DNA of 64,000 nucleotides from Fistularia commersonii (taxonomy: Eukaryota; Chordata; Actinopteri; Syngnathiformes; Fistulariidae), in the NCBI GenBank assembly GCA_037954325.1, contig JBBMNZ010000013.1, forward strand, positions 5,567,501 to 5,631,500. Reading direction: 5' to 3'. The position numbers were made by a program, and so were the translations under genes. A model generated the notes under the pieces. It was not told where the DNA came from, made no database searches, and saw nothing but the letters and a program-made list of their open reading frames with translations. This document shows, one piece after another, positions 48,330 through 60,476 of the stretch. The first letter of the stretch is position 1. Every line of letters begins with the position of its first letter.

Positions 48330-48476
48330 AGCATCTTCTTCTTTTTCTTTGGGCTTTAACCTTCAGGGGTGTCGCAACAGCGAATCAACCGTTTCCATCT
48401 AACCCTATTTTCTATATCCTCCTCTTTCACACCAACTTCATATCTTCTCTCACGATGTCCATAAATCTTCTGCTTG
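48330..48476 (-). mobile_element. RTE-like LINE 3'-end fragment
   Basis: CAGCGAATCAACCGTTTCCA, CTAACCCTATTTTCTATATC and ATATCTTCTCTCACGATGTC are the reverse complement of the last part of the RTE-like copies at 14.0, 30.25 and 60.7 kb. The fragment stops directly before the hAT element at 48,487. Confidence 0.8.
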
Positions 48477-48486
48477 CCCCGTAGCA

Positions 48487-48711
48487 CAGGAATGGGCAAT
48501 TATTATGAAAGGCGGGCCGCGTTTCTTATTTAATTTTTGTGCGTGGGCCAACTAGGTATCATGTAAATTGAAGTAAATTGAAATTGAGTTTATAAATTCA
48601 ATATTGATTGAAAATAGTTATTAAAATATTCAAAGAAAATGGTTTGGCGGGCCGGATAAAAAAGCAAAATGGGGCGGATGTGGCCCGTAGGCCGTAAAAT
48701 GCCCAGGTCTG
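48487..48711. mobile_element. Short hAT element, distinct from the 9.5-kb type
   Basis: The left end is CAGGAATGGGCAATTATTAT and the right end GTAAAATGCCCAGGTCTG, with GGCGGGCC and GTGGCCCGTAGGCC inside. The flanks CCGTAGCA and CCTTAGCG agree at 6 of 8 positions, a decayed hAT-type duplication. It has no coding capacity. Confidence 0.75.
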
Positions 48712-48787
48712 CCTTAGCGCATTGATTACTCAGGAAACTTTAAAATGGCAAATATTATGCCGAATTGAAAGTTAAGAATAAGAATAA

Positions 48788-48903
48788 GAAAACTGCCCAG
48801 TACTTACACACACCTTTGCAGTTTGATTTTGTTTTTTTTTTTTTTTTTTTTGTATTTCCAAACAGCACTTTCAGTTGTGCAATATTGAGCATCAGACTTC
48901 ATA
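48788..48903. repeat. Segment shared with 33,398-33,514
   Basis: It is a near-identical copy of the 33.4-kb segment. Here AAGAAT units occur on both sides (48,773-48,788 and 48,904-48,961), as if the segment had been placed inside the array. Confidence 0.85.
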
Positions 48904-49195
48904 GAATAAGAATAAGAATAAGAATAAGAATAAGAATAAGAATAAGAATAAGAATAAGAATGAGAACAACTTTATTTATCCCGAAGGAAATTGTTGTGCC
49001 AGAGTTTCAAGTAAAACATAACAATGATAAATAAATAGTAGAAAATTGTATAAACATTAAAAAAAAGGGGGTAACAAGTAAGTAAGTAACAAGTCAAGGC
49101 TATAAAGTGTTTTAAGGTCTTAAGTACCAGGTGAAAGATAAGGAGTGCACAAGAGTACGAAAAAATATTGCACATTTATGGAAAAATATTGCACA
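48904..49195 (-). mobile_element. Rex1/CR1-like LINE 3' tail with AATAAG array
   Basis: About nine AATAAG units (to 48,961) are followed by ACAACTTTATTTATCCCGA and AGGAAATTGTTGTGCCAGAG. Further into the element come GGCTATAAAGTGTTTTAAGG and TCTTAAGTACCAGG, matching the 1.7- and 52.7-kb copies. The array is the 3' tail of the minus-strand element. Confidence 0.75.
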
Positions 49196-52100
49196 TAATA
49201 TCCTGGTTTAAGTTCAAAACACTGAGCATAAGAATAACTCTTTTTTTTGTGTGTGTGTGTTATGATGATAGAGGCAAATCAATGGGTCTTCATGGCACAG
49301 AGTTTTTAGTTGTACATTCTTTTCTATTTATTATTTGGGCTAGCTTTCATACGACCAGATGAATCTCTATTCTCATTCTAATTAGCAAAGGATGTGCCTG
49401 GCAGAGTCTGGCAGACTATCTTGGTATAATTATTCAGCTATATGTGCACTAAAAAGAACGATGCTTTATTTCCACGCCATGCACTTTATGTTCCACACCT
49501 TATTGGTATCATTCAATTTCATGCATCCACTTATTATATTAAAGAGTACCAGATCTTTTAAACACTCTACTCTTTCCAGTAGCATCATCACTCCTCCACA
49601 TGCTGGTAGAAAATGAGAGTACAGAGAGGTCGCATAGAGCCATTCTGACAGAAGCCAAGCCTGCATGTTCTTTCTGAGGGCGGAGCATCCAGACCCATTA
49701 TACGTATTAATGGGTCAGAGTCCAGTTTAGGCCCTGAAATGCCTCGGTAAGATGACTCTGAATTTACAATTTAAAGTTATCAAATTAGAGAAGTGTTTTC
49801 AGTGTGGGATCTTGTTAAAAAGCACCACATCTGCAGCTCCATTCGGGCGATGAGGTATTTTTGTGACCGCCTGGAAACTCCTGGGCGAGAAGATATAGGT
49901 TGCTGCTATGAATCACATCAGAACCTTTCCCTGAAGTCCTCTGGCAGCCCAACTTTCAATAGACTCCTAGCGTACAGCGGTCTATAGATTTTCATGGCTT
50001 GACATACATGCAGACTTTTTATCACTTTTATTCTGGCTGAGATTTGGAAGCATGTCAGTTATATTGAAAGAGGGGGGAGTATATCATCCCATACTGGCAA
50101 AGGTTGTCAGATAAATATTCAAACAGCTGCAGCTTATTCACAGTTTAGTAATAGCTAAAGACATAAAGGATGTGAAATCATTGTGATAAACCTTAAGCTA
50201 ATACAACCTAACACTATCTTATTTAGACCGCTGTACCAAACATCCCTGCTCCATTCTGTCCTCCAGGTTCAGTATATGTTTCCTATTCTGTCAAATAAAC
50301 GTCAGAATTTCCTTGCTGTACAAGATGTGTATGGACACGCCATCAGCACTGGCAGTCATATCACACAGACAGAATAATATTGATGCATGAAATTAGCAGA
50401 GAAGGCATGAGCAGCAAAACATTTAAACTGGAAATAAACATGTGACTGTGCTGTTACAAAAATAGAGGCTATTATGTTAATCATACTGTACGCTGGTTAT
50501 TATCACAGCCTGACAATTTGCATTTTGCTGCTGTTACACTGTCACTGAAATGTGTATGTCAAAAATCGGTCATCTACAATCAGACTGTTTTGAGATTTTT
50601 AAAATGTATTTATTTATTTATTTATTTATTTTATGAGAGTAAAAACGTAGAGTTCATGGAAGTAGTAATTTTGTGATTTTGTTGGATGAAACTGAATGCA
50701 CCTATTTATTCATTTTCATACAAAATTCCACCGGCGTATTCTCAAATCTATAAATCTTTTCTGTAGTACCAGGACTTTTTTTGCATACATGTCTTGCCCT
50801 TCCCTCTTTGCTCTGTCTCCACCCTCTCTCTTTGCTCATCTACTGCTTCCATCAAGCATCCGATCACAGACCCAGGAGGACGAGGATAATGAGATTAGGG
50901 CTGTACATGTTTACACATTCTGATTTATATTGAGCTTTCCCTGTCTCACTGTCTGACCTAAATTTCTCTGTTTCACTCCTGTTTTATTGTCTCTAAAGTC
51001 TGCATTCTCACACTCGGTCTTATACAATGCGAGTGTCTTGCTCTTCTTCAGTGTGGATTAATGCAGTAGAATTTTGGTCCTAAAAAAATGTGCAAACCCA
51101 TTTCAGCTTAACAATGTCAGTTCCACTTTTACAAGTTCAATCAATGTAATGTAATTAATTTTGCATTTATTGGTAATTGTGTGTGCCCATATACTTTGTA
51201 AAATGACTGATTTTGAGCATTCATCCCAAGTCTTTTGAGTGATCCTGTTTTCCACTGCTATTTACATCTAACACAAAACACTTATTCTCACATCCATGAC
51301 GTTTTCTAAGGATGGAGGCCGTAAAGTGTCCAATCCATACTCCATACTTTCAAAACGGGAGTTATTCTGGATCTACATGCTCGGCAGACTAGCCCCATAA
51401 GGATTGAATAGATAGTAAACTTTGTTTATAGGTATGTCCGCAGGTCTGTCCACAACATATTTTCTTTCTGTTTATATTAATTTGCTCTGTTGGTTCCATG
51501 TAGATGATTTTTGTATTCTGAATTTTTTTCAGTCCCCATATGTAGATATCCGTACAAAAACGTAAAACAGTATCGGCATCTCGGATCAGTTCGAAATGGA
51601 GTAAAGAGAATGTTGCAATGTTAAAATGGTAAAAGGACATCATACATGGAGGGAGGGAATCGATCACATGATCATTCTCTTCCCCTTAAAGATGGAGCCA
51701 CAATAATTCATTTTTTCCGATAAGCATCTGAGGAAGAGCCTATTTTTAGCTCAAAAGGTCATGCATGCGAGAATAAGTGTTTTGTGTTATATGTAAAATA
51801 AATCATCTTTTATTTTTGGAGCATATTTTTGGTGTGCCAATTTTTTTCCAAACTCTACTAAGTCAATTTTTTTTTTTGATCCAACACCCATCCTTAACTG
51901 GGCAGCAGATATGCGTGTGTTTTTCTTTTCTAACTCTTTGAGAATGATTTGTAAGCACCCGAAGTAATCATCCTCTGTCCTTTAAAAGCTAACAAATGTG
52001 CTGAACTTGGATACGTCATTTTGTCACCAGGCTCCCGTTATTTTGGTAAACCCAAACTCAACTTGTTGCATCGTCTGAGCAAAATTCACCCTCTATGATG

Positions 52101-52515
52101 TCATGTGTTGTGACAGCTGACAACTTGCTGCATGTTCGAATCCAGGCTAGCACTCAAGCAGAAAACAGGAATGTGACATTATAGAAGCTGGATGCTGAAT
52201 TTGAATCCGGATTCCTTTTAAAGTGTTCAGGACACGATGTTAAATATGAAAGCTTGTCATATGTAGTTACCAGATTTGTGTTATTGGCTTGGCTTTGAAG
52301 AACGATGCAGTTTTTCTACTGGGTATTTTACAGTGTAATGTGTTTATCTTTTGTTTTTTTGAGGAGTTAATCTGTATGTATTTTATAAATATGCCTCAAA
52401 TTTTCAATCGTTGTTCTTTTTGAGGTCCACAATCAGAATTGTAAAAATGTTATTATTCGTAGTTTCGTAGCAGGTTAATGAAAAAGTGGAGAAAATATAA
52501 TTAGCTATCGCCAGT
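49196..52515. other. No gene recognised; TTTA microsatellite
   Basis: A TTTA run lies at 50,607-50,634. Several 60-90 codon frames have no family resemblance. Confidence 0.5.
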
Positions 52516-52548
52516 CTTCCCTTAAAGAGGTTTCCCCTTTAAGGGAAG
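52516..52548. other. Perfect 12-base inverted repeat with short loop
   Basis: CTTCCCTTAAAG and CTTTAAGGGAAG are separated by nine bases (AGGTTTCCC). The hairpin can extend by two further pairs past one mismatch. It is too short on its own for a typical microRNA precursor, and its function is unknown. Confidence 0.85.
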
Positions 52549-52696
52549 CGAGTCAACCGCCTCCCACAAACCCTAGTCTCTGTATTGACTATATACACAT
52601 GGTATATTTTAATTGTTAATGTGAAATAATACTTTCCATTCAATTTTGTATCAAAATTTCCTGTATTAAAGATGCAATTCAATTTGCAATATGCAA

Positions 52697-53012
52697 GTCA
52701 ATAAGAATAAGAATAAGAATAAGAACAACTTTATTTATCCCAAAGGAAATTGTTGTGCCAGAGTTTCAAGTAAAACATAAAAATAATAAATAATGGTAGG
52801 AAATTGTAGAAACAGAAAAAAGAAAAAAAAAAAAAGGAGGGAGAAAAGAAATACAAATAAAACTATAAAGTGTCAAAGTCAAGACTATAAAGTGTTTTAA
52901 GGTCTTAAGTCTAAAGACTTGAAGATTTCCTGTGGCTGAAGGAAGAGGAATTAAAAAGTCTGATAGCCTCAGGTAGGAAAAATCTCCTGTGGCGTATAGT
53001 TTCATATATATA
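52697..53012 (-). mobile_element. Rex1/CR1-like LINE 3' tail
   Basis: Four AATAAG-like units are followed by ACAACTTTATTTATCCCAA and AGGAAATTGTTGTGCCAGAG, then ACTATAAAGTGTTTTAAGG. The end of the homology, CTGATAGCCTCAGGTAGG and CTCCTGTGGCG, is the longest internal stretch of this family in the window. Confidence 0.75.
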
Positions 53013-54006
53013 AGTATATATATATAGGTTTTTTTGTATAAAAATATTGTATGCATTTTTATGTACGTATTATAATAACAGCTGTCAATTTACAAAGCTT
53101 TATATTATATCATTTTAATATACTGATTTATAGTTTGAAAGTTGAGAAGGGATCACCATTTTTATGGTAAGCTGCTGCATGAGGTGACGCATGAGGTGAC
53201 GCCGGTCTCTGGCCACGGATGGCGTAAACCTGGCAGCGTGCGGATTACCAATCAGTGTCGAGAATATCCACCCAATCTTGTGGTGAAGAGTTTGTTTTAT
53301 CATAATAACTGATGCATGTGTCTTTTTTGGCCGTTTGCTGGTGCGTACAGTAAATCGCTCTTGAAGCCGGCTCGGTATCCGTGGACAGCTTGTGTTCGGC
53401 TCCGGCCTGTCTGGTGCGGAGCCAGAGGGTGAAGAAGCCAATGTGACCGTGATAAGAAAGTCTGGGCCTTTTCTCAGCTGAGTAAATAGAGGCACGTATG
53501 CACATATACTCTCAGCCCTTCCTCTTCAAATAACATGGCATTATTTCATCTCACAGGGGTCACCATGTCTTTTGGGTGACGGGAGTTTGCTTTACAGCGC
53601 CAGCTCTAATCAGGAACATGACACCGATCTGACCCTTCAGTGGAATCTTTGGTTCTGTGAGGTGAACTTGGCGGTCCTATTGTGGAACTACGCTTTTCCG
53701 TGAACTTCAAAAATCCCATTCTCACCTTGTGAGCCCTTCATGATCAGACCTCCTCATAACAACCGTGCCGTCCTCATTTACCACACTCCTCCCCGCAGCT
53801 TTCCTTACTTGGATGGTATCCTCCTGGCTCTGACGGAAAGAGAGGGTCATTTTCAATCGTCAAATCCTACCTTAGAAGTTCTGATCCAGTAAATTTGAGA
53901 TAGTTGTAGTCTATCCAATTTGAAATAGTGTGTAAATGTCACTGAATAAGGTAACAATCATGATGCATCATGTGTTACCATTTTGATACCTGATAACACA
54001 ATATCT
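53013..54006. other. No gene recognised; slightly GC-richer
   Basis: The 53,190-53,480 stretch is richer in CpG than average and supports overlapping minus-strand frames (126 and 86 codons), but they resemble no known family. No splice or promoter architecture was seen. Confidence 0.4.
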
Positions 54007-54014
54007 ATGTAAGG

Positions 54015-54171
54015 CAGGGATTTTAAAAAGGGGGTTCACGACTCGTCGGGTGTCCACAGAGGTGCTACAGAGGGGGAGTGAAAAAATTTGCGTGGTATAC
54101 GGTACAAATATTAGACGGTTTCTAGTTTATCAACTCCATCAGCTTGGCCAGAAAAATGTCTAAGACCCCTG
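54015..54171. mobile_element. Minimal hAT element (157 bases) with perfect target duplication
   Basis: The left end is CAGGGATTTTAAAAAG and the right end GTCTAAGACCCCTG. The exact 8-base duplication ATGTAAGG lies at 54,007-54,014 and 54,172-54,179. There is no coding part. Confidence 0.85.
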
Positions 54172-54179
54172 ATGTAAGG

Positions 54180-57100
54180 TATTATGACTATTCTAAAGCA
54201 AATCTTTAATTTCATTATATTGACATCAGACATTCAACAAGCCAAACACACCTGTAACATTTCTGAGCAGGGTTTTTAAGGGGCCGATTTAATTGGAAGA
54301 TTAAAGTACTCGTCTTATTTCCAGTTCTGATATGTAAATTAAAGTCAGTTTTCTGCTGAAGTTTTCTACATTCGGCCTCGTATTTCTTCTTTTTTTTGAA
54401 GCGAACAAAGGTTTTTCATGTCGCTGCACTCTTTGTCCTAATCACTTTATGCTGGCTCAGTACAGGACGGGCCACTGCCGTACAGTAAGTCCCTGATGAG
54501 CTTTGGGGCTGGCAGAGGAAAGAGGAAGAGGGGAGCTGATGCATTTCCTCAGTTTGGACACACTGTGTATTTGGTGGTCATTTGTCATGGAAGAGTACAC
54601 AATAAGTGCACGTGTGTGTGTGTGTGTGTGTGATGTGCGCGTGCGTGTGTTTCTTTTTCATTTATACTCCCCAACTTAGGCTTAGACATTGTTGGATTCT
54701 GGCAGTGCTGGTTATTTCAAATGTGATCTGCCTTATGCCTGGGCTGCAGCGGCGTGGTTGTGAGACTGAGTCCCCAGTGGCCAGTCTTATTCGCATTTGC
54801 CAAGCTTGTGCTCATTCTGTCAGTCGCTCATTGTCTTTCACAAGAATTCATCACTTTTTATTTGTGGTCTTACATTTTTTTTTCATTCTGTACAGAAAAA
54901 CAAATTTGTTTTAATAAAAGTTTCAACAACACATGCCAAAAGTAGCTAAATAGGCTTCCAATTGACATTCTTGCATTCTGAGCGCTATGACAGTTTGCAA
55001 TATAGCAGACATACTATTTTTCAATTAGTTCCCATTGATTTTCAATTATGCCAACTCCCACAGAATTGTTTATGAGTTTAGCCTGTCGAGTTGATTAGCT
55101 CATCATACTCAGCAGCCAGGGAGTTAATAAAGTGCTTACATAATTAATGCAGCTTCACTAAGCATGAGTCTGTGTCAAATATTTGTGATGTCTTGTGGGT
55201 TAACTGCAAAGGGGACTCTGAACTGCTTAGGCAGTATAACTGTAAAATTAAATGGATTAAATCGAGAATGTGACCAAAAAAAAAAAAAAATCTCTTATAA
55301 CAGTTTCAGTATGAGCAGTTTCCTTTTGCACGCTACCTGAGGAAATATTCCTTGGCACTATGTAGCTCGTAAATTAATTAATTGAATTATAGCTTGCTGA
55401 AGCAAACAACTGCCGATCACAAAATGCGTAAGGCCTCTATTGATATGCGAATGAAGACTAGTTTATGTCGAGAGCGGGATCCAGGTGACAATTGTGCGGT
55501 CGATCAACCAGCCGCACCGCCGCCAGAAATTTAAATATAATATTCACCCTATGCAGAAGTTTGAATTGACCACACGCTCTGGTAATTTGCAGTTAGTAGG
55601 CTATTCTGCTGTGTGAAATTGACTATAAAAGCTTCAGATGAGAAAAGAATGTAATTATTACCGTGCTTGTAAAATAGTAACTGAGTACTGACTTTTCTTT
55701 GTTGAGTTTGGAGAGAATAAAACAAAAAAATGAGAGGTTAAGAACCAGAGGCTCTTGGTTGTTGGAATATTTTTGTGTTCTAGACAAGGATACAGTTCAA
55801 CCTGTTTGTCTGGTAGCACCACCTTGACTTCACAGTGTTTCCAGTAGCTCAGTGGGGAGAGAGAAAAAAAAAAGAAAATACAGCGGAGAGATAGGTGCCG
55901 GATAAAATCTGCATACAAAGATAAGCATGTTTTTCTACATTGCCAGTAAGGCGGACAGCAGAGCGGGGTTTGGCATGGTTAGTGAGGACCCAAACAGTAA
56001 TAAAGGTATGGAAAGAACCAAAACCTGTTTTTAATATACATCCATTTCAGCAGTGAGATAAAAATAGTAAACAGTAAACTGAGAAAAAGATTAACCTTCA
56101 GACAATTTGTGGTAGCACTTACAGGGCACACCTGCTTGTTCAGCCACACCCTGTCTCCTGCTTTTCACTCTCTCGGCTTAAATGAGTCACAGCACTGATA
56201 TTTTAGGGCAGGAGAACCGAACAGTCAAAAGACGAGTGATTGAACCATTTGTTCTTTTGTACCTGAAGTAAAACAAACCCTAAATCAGAAAACAACAATA
56301 AGCCACAACACCGCTATTGATTTCTTAAATGTTTCACATCCGATCTCAACCACTATCTGTGACAATTTACTTTTTAAGTTGTTTTTTTTTTTTTTTTACT
56401 GGAATTCCATCATGTACTTTTTAGCCAATCACATCTGGCTTAACACATATTGACCTTGAACCACTGTTGCAGATGAACATAGGATAAACTGCAGACCCGC
56501 ACTAGCTGACCTCATGGTAAAAATAAATCAACCCCCTTTTATGTTCCTTTTCCTTTCACACGAATGTTTTTTTTCCCACTGCAAATTTCATTGACGTAGT
56601 GACGGCTGTTTTTTAGTACCTTTTTTTTTTCCTAATGACCCCTGAGACTCCGTTTCAAGCACGATGTAAACCTGCACTTCAGCCCTCCCTAATCAGTGAG
56701 TTGTCATCTGCTCAATGGTGTCAATACTTTTACAATTTATACATGAGTTGTGGTATACATTGTGTTTGGTTTTAATGGAGTTGAAACAATTTATCCAAAT
56801 TAAGTATAATTGGAACTGGGCATGTATCTATTTTGCATTGAGTAAATATATGACAAGATATTATATGATATTGTTATAAGCTGTGAAAATAATGGAATCG
56901 AAAAGCCTCTTTGTGATTGTAAAGTGTATTTCAGTTAAATTAAAAGTTGAGGTTAATTACCGAAGCTCCGATAAACCGATACTTTCCTCGTTATCTTTTT
57001 ACTGCCTCAAAATTTACAAATTCATTACCGAGTTCTTTCCCGATGGATTTTTCAGATTCTTTGTCTCTTCTTTTAATTTTTTCTATTTTCTTGTATTTTA

Positions 57101-58825
57101 GTTCGCCTACTGTTTATTTTTGTTTTCTCACTGATTTATGGGACTTTTATTTATTTACTTATTTATTTCCTGATTTTCATGTCAATACTGTGAAAGAGAA
57201 GCAACCAATTTCAGTGTAACGTTCAGTGAGTCGAGTATATTTAGATTAAAATGAATTTCAACAAGCACAATTTGCATCATATCACATTTCTTCCAGAATT
57301 AAATTCAGAATGATTGGAGTGAAAGCAAACTAATGTTTTGGACTTTTTGGAGCTGAAAGCTGTTCATTTATTCATTCATATTGATGGTAAAAATAAGAGT
57401 TGTACAATTTTCCAAATGAGCCTTGATCTGGACATTGGCAGTTCTATTACCAGCTTAGGTTTTCATATTTTTGAAATGATGAAGAGGACAGAGAGTTAAA
57501 CTTCAGTCAAAATAATTTTCTCCTTGAGATTCTTCAACTCTTGAGTTGTTCTGGCACCGGTCCTGATGGAACAGTGTCAAAAAAGTAAAAATATTTCGAC
57601 GTTTGACACGACCAGCGGTGAGAAATTCAAGGCAGCAACCTGCAGAAATAACTTTTCAAAGCGTCTTGTGGACTTGGCTTTTACTTATCTTTAATCGTAA
57701 AAAAAAAAGTTACCGCCAGTTTGTCGTCTGTACAATTGAGAGGACCTGTCACACCCTTAACGTAACTAAAGCGGTTGTTAGATTGCAGGTAATCCGTCCG
57801 AAAAATACATCACAGAAAAAAAAACAAAAAAAAGATTGCATAACCCTCTTACTTCCTGAGTGGGTTCTGCACCGGCCTGTTATCCCGAGGCACTCAAAGT
57901 TTATCTGTTTCTCAAGCAGAACGTAATGAAGTCGGACGAAACGCTGTCACAGCCCATATCGGGACAGCGTCGGAGAGTCCGGCAATGAGCAGCGGCCTCA
58001 AGACAAACTGTTGTAATCGCAGGCTAGCGTCCACACACAGTTAAGCAGAAGTAATTCCCATCTCCTGGACACACACACACACACATAATCATTTTAATGT
58101 GATATATCACAACTATAAACCACCACTTCTGCTCACATTTAAATCTGAATAATTGCAGCCATGGGGGATTTTTTTTTGCTTTTGAACAGGATTCTACCTC
58201 TCTCTTTTGCTTAGTGGTGGTAATGAACAACGTAAGGGTTTTAATATCCAAGGTTTATTTTATTACCAGGGGTTGCATCACTTTCCAGAATGAGAAAACC
58301 AAGAGTGATTTGGGGTTAATTTAGTCCATCATTTAATCCTTCTGCCTGGAAAACGGCAGTTATTTCATCTAAAGGCTTTGGTGATGCTGATTTTATTGCA
58401 TAATTCTGTTACTGGTCACTTTCTCTGATTGCTAAAGTGCAACGGTTCCTGCACTCAAAAACCTAAATGATGGCTACCAGTGGGTGACGAGCTTCTCAAC
58501 ATCTTGCTGAAGTGATTAGAAGAGCAACAGTACTTTAAATTACAAAAAAGGTCTTTTAACAATGAATAATAAATGTCGTGTGTGTGTGTAGGTTTGTTGT
58601 CATCTAGGTTAATTCTAGTCAAAATCTTTTTTTCGTAACAACTGGTCTTTGACATCAAGAGGCTTCTTTGTGGACGAAAAGGTGAAATGTCCTCCAGGGA
58701 AGAAAATCAAGTCCGGTTGTGACGAGTAGAAGATTTTGACAAGTAATGATAAAATGATCAAAACACATTTTGCTTTCCATCTATTTTTTTAGATTAAAAA
58801 ATAATATTCGATGAGTAGAGCGGCA
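54180..58825. other. No gene recognised; possible conserved noncoding stretch
   Basis: A GT run lies at 54,613-54,632 and poly-A/T runs at 55,276, 56,381 and 56,619. The block 54,950-55,650 is free of repeats and homopolymers and has AATTA-type homeodomain-like sites (for example TAATTAATGC and AATTAATTAATTG), a look often seen in vertebrate conserved noncoding elements. Alignment would be needed. The 107-codon frame at 57,603-57,926 is unassigned. Confidence 0.4.
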
Positions 58826-58964
58826 CCGTGGCCCAGAGGTTCGGTCCTCGATTCCATTGCTTTCTGACAGGGGGCCTTTCTGTGCGGAGTTCTCCCTGAG
58901 TCTCTGTCGGTTTCACCCGGATTCTCCGGATTCCTCCCGTAGTCAAAAAACATGCCGTAAGTTC

Positions 58965-60100
58965 CAGTGACGTGCGGTGAGGTTCATGGCTGGTGAGGCA
59001 CTGACGTCATCACACTCAGATTTACAAACATATGAAACCTACAGATTAGCTTATTCATCAATTAATTGGCAGCAGTTGAAGTGTTTTGTTTAAAATATCA
59101 TATCAGCATTCTTTACATATATAAACTGTAGCATAAAAAAAAGCACATGGAAAAAAAAAAGCGTTATTATCTCTTACCTTTACTTATAAATGAAGTCGAT
59201 GCGCCGAAGCATCGATAACTTGCTTGTAGAAGTCTTCCGTTTCTTTCCTCAGTTTTAAAAGTCTCTCTGTCTCAATGGAAATCACTGCCAGTGAAGACAG
59301 TCGTCCTTGATCGGTCCTGTTCCGACTGTTTGTTTTGAGTCTTTTCGGTGCCGAGACTGACCGCTCCGCCGATGCTGTCGTAGCCGGACCGGTGACCACA
59401 TACCGGAGCAACTTTGTCGCCTCAAAAACAATTTGAATGAGATCCGTCTGGGCCAAAAAGTTGAGAAGCTGCCCAGGAGATTTACATTCATCCCTCACCG
59501 TTTTTGAGCTATGCAGCTCAATGATCAGCAATAAATAACTGGATGGCTGCACTTGACTTGCTAACTGTTTACTGTAGCTTGCTATTGCTAATTCTATTAT
59601 TCTGTAGCCGAGTAGTAAGAAGGCTCCCTGGGATCAGTGGTGCCCCCTACCATGAGGCACCGTCACTGCATGCCTCACTTAATATCTCTGTCATTACAGT
59701 TGTTGACAAAAACATTCAACACATCAGCTAAATTATGGAAATTTAGTTCATATATTAAAAGTGTTTCTTTAATAGTGACATCCACAGAGACAGCAATAAG
59801 GTCTCAGTGCATAGCATGCTAGCACAGTTAGCAGAATCATCGCCAATCCATAGTGGGCTCAGCTGGTTGCCGCGTCACCGCACATCTGTTCTTCATATGC
59901 AAACGGTAAATGTGAATTTTTTTTAGAAATTTTGAAAAAAAATGACCAAAAATGGTGATGCTACGTGGGAAATAACTTAATTGTACAAATCCCTGAATAA
60001 ATATAACCATTTAATTTATTTTTTTCATTTTGCATTTTTTTCTTTCCGTGATGACAGGTGAGGCCCGGCCTCCCCTGCCTCTACTGACTGCACCTCACTG
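58965..60100 (-). mobile_element. hAT element with ZMYM1-like transposase remnant
   Basis: The left end is CAGTGACGTGCGGTGAGGTT and the right end TGACTGCACCTCACTG. The flanks GTAAGTTC (58,957-58,964) and GTAGGTTC (60,101-60,108) match at 7 of 8 positions. It is 1,136 bases long and is the longer relative of the 6.3-kb element. The transposase C-terminus lies on the minus strand, so the left end of the window corresponds to the 3' end of the element. Confidence 0.88.
59184..59552 (-). pseudogene. hAT transposase C-terminal (dimerisation) fragment
   Basis: The frame contains ATKLLRYVVTGPATTASAER, SVSAPKRLKTNSRNRTDQGR and LSSLAVISIETERLLKLRKE. This matches the hAT C-terminal dimerisation domain pattern (L...P.T.ASAERSFSALKRLKT.LR..M.Q.RL..LA.LSIE), in the form found in ZMYM1-like fish transposases. 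The upstream catalytic region and zinc finger are not present. It is a transposon relic, not a host gene. Confidence 0.85.
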
Positions 60101-60384
60101 GTAGGTTCATTGGAGATCCTAAATTTCCTGGGTGTGTGAATGAGAGAGTGAAAGGTTGTATGTCTCTATACCTGCCCCTGTGATTGACTGCTGACCAGTT
60201 CTATGGTGAACTCTGCCTCTCACTCGATGACAGCTGGGAGATGCGCTAGGAACAACCCCCCGCCGCATCCCTAAGTGCAGGATAATTGGTATACAAAATG
60301 AATGAATGTCGGAGAGTAACTTTAGTACCTGGCTTCTTGTGTTCTCTGAATTATAGCCCATAGAAGTGAATGTTTTCCTACACA

Positions 60385-60476
60385 ACATATGTGTGTGAAT
60401 GAGAGGAACCCGTGTGTAACAGTGATGTTACAGTGAGCGGAGATCAAGAAGTTGGAGGATTTCGAGAACTCAGGGA
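60385..60476 (+). mobile_element. RTE-like LINE fragment, outer copy
   Basis: ATGTGTGTGAATGAGAGGAA and GAGATCAAGAAGTTGGAGGA correspond to the CVNER...EIKKLEDF part of the 13.4-kb copy (13,448-13,525). After GATTTCGAGAACT the expected GGGGTCAACAGTCC is missing here but appears at 60,771, after another LINE piece. Confidence 0.7.

Larger units (their letters stand above)
58812..60310 (+). repeat. Teleost interspersed repeat split by a hAT element
   Basis: The 5' part (to 58,964) has GAGCGGCACCGTGGCCCAGA, GGGCCTTTCTGTGCGGAGTT and CGGATTCCTCCCGTAGTC. The 3' part (60,101-60,310) has TTCATTGGAGATCCTAAATT, GTGTGTGAATGAGAGAGTG, CTCGATGACAGCTGGGAGAT and a GAATGAATG end. Removing 58,965-60,108 restores one continuous repeat. 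Confidence 0.8.

Noticed and set aside
48330..48711. Joined RTE fragment and hAT considered as one composite element
   Set aside because: The hAT has its own ends and a decayed 8-base duplication, so simple insertion next to or into the LINE fragment explains it.
58812..58900. Start of the teleost repeat considered as a tRNA gene because of its tRNA-like phrases
   Set aside because: No cloverleaf can be drawn. The sequence matches the interspersed repeat at 15.4 kb instead.
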